This document shows, one piece after another, positions 60,899 to 64,000 of a stretch of 64,000 bases of DNA. Made by a program: the position numbers and the translations under genes. The notes below the pieces were generated by a model. The model saw only the letters and a list, made by a program, of their open reading frames with translations, did not search any database and was not told the origin of the DNA. The stretch is from CBDAQA01 sp965198865. Lineage in GTDB: Bacteria; Planctomycetota; Phycisphaerae; Tepidisphaerales; Tepidisphaeraceae. The stretch lies in contig CBDAQA010000022.1 in the NCBI GenBank assembly GCA_965198865.1, positions 372,001-436,000 of the forward strand. The letters run 5' to 3'. Within the stretch, counting starts at the first letter, position 1. Each line of letters begins with the position of its first letter.

Positions 60899-62173
60899 AT
60901 GATTGAGCCCCGCCGTCGACGTTCCGCCCGACTCGCCGCCCTCGCTCCCCTCGCCGCGATGGCCGCCGGGTCGTTGGTCCCCACGATGACGCGCGCCACC
61001 GTGCTCGGCGTGTCGCAGGTGCGCGGGGCGTACGGGTTCGACAAGGTGCTCAACTCCGGCATCACCGGGGCCGGGCAGACGATCGCCATCGTCGAGACGT
61101 ACCACGACCCCTACCTGCAGAACGACCTGAACCTGTTCGACGCCCGGTACAGCCTGCCGGCCATGACGCTGGGCGCGAACCTGTCGCAGGTGGGGACCGG
61201 CGGCGGGGCGGTGCCATCGGTGAACGCCAGCACGGGGGCCGAGACGGCGCTGGACGTCGAGTGGGCCCACGCGATCGCGCCGGGGGCGAACATCCTGGTG
61301 GTCGAGACCGCCGGCGGCCTCGCCGCCGCCGCCGCGTATGCCGCCACCGTGCCCGGCGTGTCGGTCGTGTCGCTCAGCTACGGGCAGGCCGAGTACTCCA
61401 CCGAGAAGAACTACGACAAGGATTACACCACCCCCGCCGGCCACGCCGGCGTCACGTTCGTCGCCTCCAGCGGCGACAGCTCGGCGGTCTCGTACGTCGC
61501 CACGAGCCCCAACGTGCTCGCCGTCGGCGGGACGTCGCTGACGATGGGGGCGACGGCGAACAGCTACGGGTCCGAGGTCGCCTGGAACCACTCCGGCGGG
61601 GGCGTCAGCACGTACGAGGCGGAGCCCGACTACCAGAAGCTCGTCGGCATCTACGGCGGGAAGGTCACGCCCGACGTCGCATACGCCGGCGGGGGCGACT
61701 CGGTCTTCCAGACCTACATCAAGGGCGTGCTCAGCTACTCCTGGGGCACCAGCGCCGGCGCCCCGCAGTGGGCCGCGTTGATCGCCCTGGCCGACGAGAA
61801 GCGGGCGACCAACGGCCTCGCCCCGCTCGCCTCGGAGCAGACGTTGGACATGCTCTACGCGCTCTACAGGTCGCCCTATTACAACGACGCGTTCCACGAC
61901 GTGACCAGCGGCACCAACGGCGACGGCGAGTCGGCCACGACCGGCTTCGACCCCGTGACCGGCCTCGGCACGCCGCAGGCCGACTTCCTGGTCGACTACC
62001 TCGGCGGGTCGATCGACATCGACGCCGCCCCCGAGCCGGGCAGCCTGGCGAGCCTCGCCGTCGCGATGGCCGCGCTGGGGCTGCGCCGACACCGGCGACC
62101 CACCCGGACGGAGCCGGGCCGAGTCGGCCCGCGCGGGCGCAGCCCGCGTCTCACGCGGGCAACGTGGGGTTGA
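60899..62173 (+). CDS. Exported sedolisin-family (S53) serine peptidase with PEP-CTERM tail, copy 2
   Basis: A protein of 424 residues, a diverged tandem paralogue of the previous gene. The signal peptide is about 1-34 (RRRRSARLAALAPLAAMAAGS). Catalytic residues: E115 and D119 (GAETALDVEWAH), D193 (ASSGDSS), S285 (SWGTSAGAPQW, the canonical GTSxxxP). The C-terminal domain has FHDVTSGTNGDGESATTGFDPVTGLGTPQ, the calcium loop. The PEP-CTERM motif is APEPGSLASLAVAMAALGLRRHRRP, then a basic tail of about 25 residues that is probably an extension into non-coding sequence. ATG 60899 follows GGAAAGGAAAG. Mature sedolisins are acid-active endopeptidases outside the cell, so these may digest protein at the surface. 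Confidence 0.9.
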   Translation: MIEPRRRRSARLAALAPLAAMAAGSLVPTMTRATVLGVSQVRGAYGFDKVLNSGITGAGQTIAIVETYHDPYLQNDLNLFDARYSLPAMTLGANLSQVGTGGGAVPSVNASTGAETALDVEWAHAIAPGANILVVETAGGLAAAAAYAATVPGVSVVSLSYGQAEYSTEKNYDKDYTTPAGHAGVTFVASSGDSSAVSYVATSPNVLAVGGTSLTMGATANSYGSEVAWNHSGGGVSTYEAEPDYQKLVGIYGGKVTPDVAYAGGGDSVFQTYIKGVLSYSWGTSAGAPQWAALIALADEKRATNGLAPLASEQTLDMLYALYRSPYYNDAFHDVTSGTNGDGESATTGFDPVTGLGTPQADFLVDYLGGSIDIDAAPEPGSLASLAVAMAALGLRRHRRPTRTEPGRVGPRGRSPRLTRATWG

Positions 62174-62188
62174 CGAGCAACGTTCCGT

Positions 62189-62280
62189 GCGCGAGACGCG
62201 ACCCGCGGTCGCACGGACCGACACGGTCCGGCTCTGTCGGGCGGTTCTGGCATCCCGCCCCTGGCCGCTCTATCATTCCG
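62189..62280 (+). repeat. Promoter-proximal dispersed element, copy 2
   Basis: The hairpin CGGACCG-ACA-CGGTCCG (62214-62230) preceded by GCGAGACGCGA and followed by TCCCGCCCC and TATCATTCC, as at 8170-8276. It lies immediately upstream of the isomerase-like gene. Confidence 0.6.
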
Positions 62281-62318
62281 CCCCCGCCGGTCGGACCGTG
62301 CGGGGAAGGAACGGCCCC

Positions 62319-63089
62319 ATGTTGTTCGGCATCTGCACCCCCTCGACCAACGCGGCCGCCCTCAGGGCGGCCGGCTGGGACTACGTCGAGGACAACGTCC
62401 AGGGGCTGCTGCAGGGGTTGGTCCCCGACGACCAGTGGGCCGCGCCGGCGCCGGCCGCGTTGCCGGTGCTGGCGGCCAACGTGCTGCTGCCGGCCAGCCT
62501 TAAGGTGACCGGTCCCGAAGCCGACCTCGACCGGCTGAAATCGTACATGGACACCGTGACCCGCCGGGCCGGACGGGTCGGGATCCAGACGTTGGTGTTC
62601 GGCAGCGGCGCGGCCCGCATGGTCCCGCCGGGCTTCAGCATGACGACCGCCGCCCAGCAGGTGGCCGCGTTCGCGCGGATGGGTGCCGAGCTGGCCGCGG
62701 CGCACGGGATCACGATCGTGATCGAGCCGCTGAACCGGCACGAGTGCAACATCGTCAACTCGGTCGCCGAGGCCGCCCGCCACGCGAGGACGGTCGATCA
62801 CCCGAACTGCCAAGTGCTGGTCGACACGTACCAGCTGTGGATGGAGAACGAGGAGCTGGAGAACGTACACCGGGCCGCGGGCGTCATCCGGCACGTCCAC
62901 CTGGCCGACCTGAACGGCCGGGTCGCCCCGGGCCTGAGCGGCCGGGCCGACTACCGCCCGCTGTTCCGCATCCTGAAGCAGGCCGGCTACGACCGCACGC
63001 TCAGCGTCGAGAGCTCGCCGATCCCCGACTTCCAGACCACGGCCCCCATAGTCCTCGCGTTCATCAAGGACCAGTGGGCCGCCGCCTAA
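62319..63089 (+). CDS. Sugar phosphate isomerase/epimerase-like TIM-barrel protein
   Basis: A protein of 256 residues with an AP-endonuclease-2/xylose-isomerase-like TIM barrel. The metal-binding residues occur in order: E136 (IVIEPLNRHECN), D169 (VLVDTYQ), H194 (HVHLADLN) and E231 (LSVESSP). Family members epimerise or isomerise free or phosphorylated sugars and inositols. GGGGAAGGA lies 9 bases before ATG 62319. A 96-base palindromic element separates it from the aminotransferase gene, and the two may still be read from one promoter. Confidence 0.88.
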   Translation: MLFGICTPSTNAAALRAAGWDYVEDNVQGLLQGLVPDDQWAAPAPAALPVLAANVLLPASLKVTGPEADLDRLKSYMDTVTRRAGRVGIQTLVFGSGAARMVPPGFSMTTAAQQVAAFARMGAELAAAHGITIVIEPLNRHECNIVNSVAEAARHARTVDHPNCQVLVDTYQLWMENEELENVHRAAGVIRHVHLADLNGRVAPGLSGRADYRPLFRILKQAGYDRTLSVESSPIPDFQTTAPIVLAFIKDQWAAA

Positions 63090-63097
63090 ATCAGATC

Positions 63098-63193
63098 ATC
63101 CACGAAGGACACGAAGGGAAATCAAGGCAACACGAGCGGCAAAACACGGTCGTCCGCATTTCTTCTTCGTGTCCCTTCGTGTCCTTCGTGGAT
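63098..63193. repeat. ATCCACGA-type palindromic element, copy 2
   Basis: Perfect 21-bp arms (63098-63118 and 63173-63193: ATCCACGAAGGACACGAAGG facing its complement) around a 54-base loop. Related to 38025-38109. Confidence 0.85.
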
Positions 63194-63219
63194 CAAATTC
63201 CTAATTCGAGGACCCCGCC

Positions 63220-64000
63220 ATGCTGATGAAATACCGCTTGTTCACCCCCGGCCCGACCAGCGTGCCCGAGGCGACGCTGCTGGAGCTGGCCAAGCCCGTG
63301 CAGCACCACCGCACGGCCGAGTTCCGCGCGATGTTCAACGAGCTGCAGGCGCTGCTGCAGTACGTCTACCAGACGAAGAACACCGTCTACACGATCACCG
63401 GCAGCGGCACGGCCGCGTTCGAGGCCGGCTTCACCAGCACGGTCGCGCCTGGCATGAAGGTGTTGAACGTCACCAACGGCAAGTTCGCCGAACGCTGGGC
63501 CAGCTACGCCAAGACCTACAGTTGCCCCCTGACCGAGATCAAGCTGCCCTACGGCCAGCACGTCACCCCTGCCCAGATGGAGGCCGAGCTCAAGAAGGGC
63601 CACGTCGACGCGGTGGTCCTCGTCCACAGCGAGACCAGCACGGCGACCGTCGCCGACCTGGCCGCGGTGGCGAAGGTGGTGCGCGAGGTGGGCGGCGACG
63701 ACACGCTGCTGATCGTGGACGGCATCACCAGCATCGGCGCGCTGCCGTTCAAGATGGACGAGTGGGGCGTCGACGTCGCCATCACGGGCAGCCAGAAGTC
63801 GCTCATGCTCCCGCCCGGCCTGGGCTACGTCGCGCTCAGCGACCGCGCCTGGCGCAAGGCGTCGGCCGGCAAGCACGTGAACTTCTACTTCGACCTGGCG
63901 AAGTACAAGAAGAGCATCGAGGACGGCGACACGCCGTTCACGCCCGCCAACACGCTGATCGGGGCCCAGGCGGTCAGCCTGAGGATGATCCGCGACGAGA
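63220..64000 (+). CDS. Class V aminotransferase (serine/alanine-glyoxylate type), N-terminal part
   Basis: It runs off the window end; 260 codons are visible, about two thirds of the family length. It starts with LFTPGPTSVPEATLLELAKPVQHHRT, the 'PGPTxVP' opening of alanine/serine-glyoxylate aminotransferases and related enzymes. YTITGSGTAAFEAGF binds the phosphate of PLP, VDGITSIGALPF has D167, and the PLP lysine is K193 in TGSQKSLMLPPGLG. These enzymes move an amino group between serine or alanine and glyoxylate, or act on 2-aminoethylphosphonate, purine catabolites and others. ATG 63220 has GAGGA 8 bases ahead and the 96-base palindrome just upstream. Confidence 0.9.
   Translation, partial: MLMKYRLFTPGPTSVPEATLLELAKPVQHHRTAEFRAMFNELQALLQYVYQTKNTVYTITGSGTAAFEAGFTSTVAPGMKVLNVTNGKFAERWASYAKTYSCPLTEIKLPYGQHVTPAQMEAELKKGHVDAVVLVHSETSTATVADLAAVAKVVREVGGDDTLLIVDGITSIGALPFKMDEWGVDVAITGSQKSLMLPPGLGYVALSDRAWRKASAGKHVNFYFDLAKYKKSIEDGDTPFTPANTLIGAQAVSLRMIRDE

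Overview
The window is one contiguous piece of a GC-rich bacterial chromosome, most likely a planctomycete of class Phycisphaerae (a Tepidisphaerales-like soil lineage is my best guess; it rests on the character of the 16S gene and on protein style, not on a search). The pointers are a 16S rRNA gene not joined to 23S/5S, exported proteins with an LE-x-R-x-L-x-S motif near the N-terminus, PEP-CTERM-like C-terminal anchors, a very large pseudopilin cluster, and many short dispersed palindromes between genes. No tRNA gene, CRISPR array, prophage or intact transposase was recognised.

Layout. 0-3.8 kb: 3' end of dnaA, a two-gene HNH endonuclease pair, a Tat-exported metallophosphoesterase and rho. 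3.9-7.9 kb: a decayed sedolisin-type protease that has lost its catalytic domain, a dispersed hairpin and a large exported beta-helix/Ig-like protein. 8.4-21.9 kb: a one-directional type II secretion/type IV pilus-like cluster made of gspF, seven consecutive prepilin-like genes and a giant GspK-like protein. The ATPase that could drive it, a GspE with a fused FHA domain, sits apart at 46.8-48.6 kb. 22-30 kb: exported and membrane proteins of unknown function around gatB. 30-36.3 kb, minus strand: a thinned-out division/cell-wall cluster (ftsQ-like, a membrane protein, mraZ, rsmH, a LysM protein, an ftsL-like protein) with a 1.2 kb hairpin-rich gap between mraZ and rsmH. 36.4-41.3 kb: four-helix-bundle protein, DUF1275-type membrane protein, aldo/keto reductase, M29-type aminopeptidase and PPP-family phosphatase. 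41.4-46.6 kb: two large membrane proteins with N-terminal zinc-ribbon motifs, one with a toroid plus DUF4159-like region and one frameshifted. 48.8-51.3 kb: a solitary 16S transcription unit with twin promoters, boxA, processing stalk and terminator. 51.4-64 kb: zinc-ribbon coiled-coil protein, a broken Clp-N-domain gene, prfA, a large unknown membrane-anchored protein flanked by two copies of a 190 bp palindromic element, conserved unknown proteins, two tandem sedolisin proteases with PEP-CTERM tails, a sugar isomerase-like protein and the start of a class V aminotransferase.

How the parts fit. The pseudopilin block, GspF and the distant FHA-GspE can be read as one envelope machine; no secretin, GspC/L/M or prepilin peptidase is in the window. 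The sedolisins, the beta-helix protein and several signal-peptide proteins are plausible exported cargo, but that link is inference. The most unusual material is non-coding: at least six families of short palindromic repeats with two or three copies each, 10-bp-phased MraZ-box-like arrays at both ends of the division cluster, a 28-bp motif repeated at the 3' ends of two unrelated genes, and several genes that seem to be read from leaderless transcripts.
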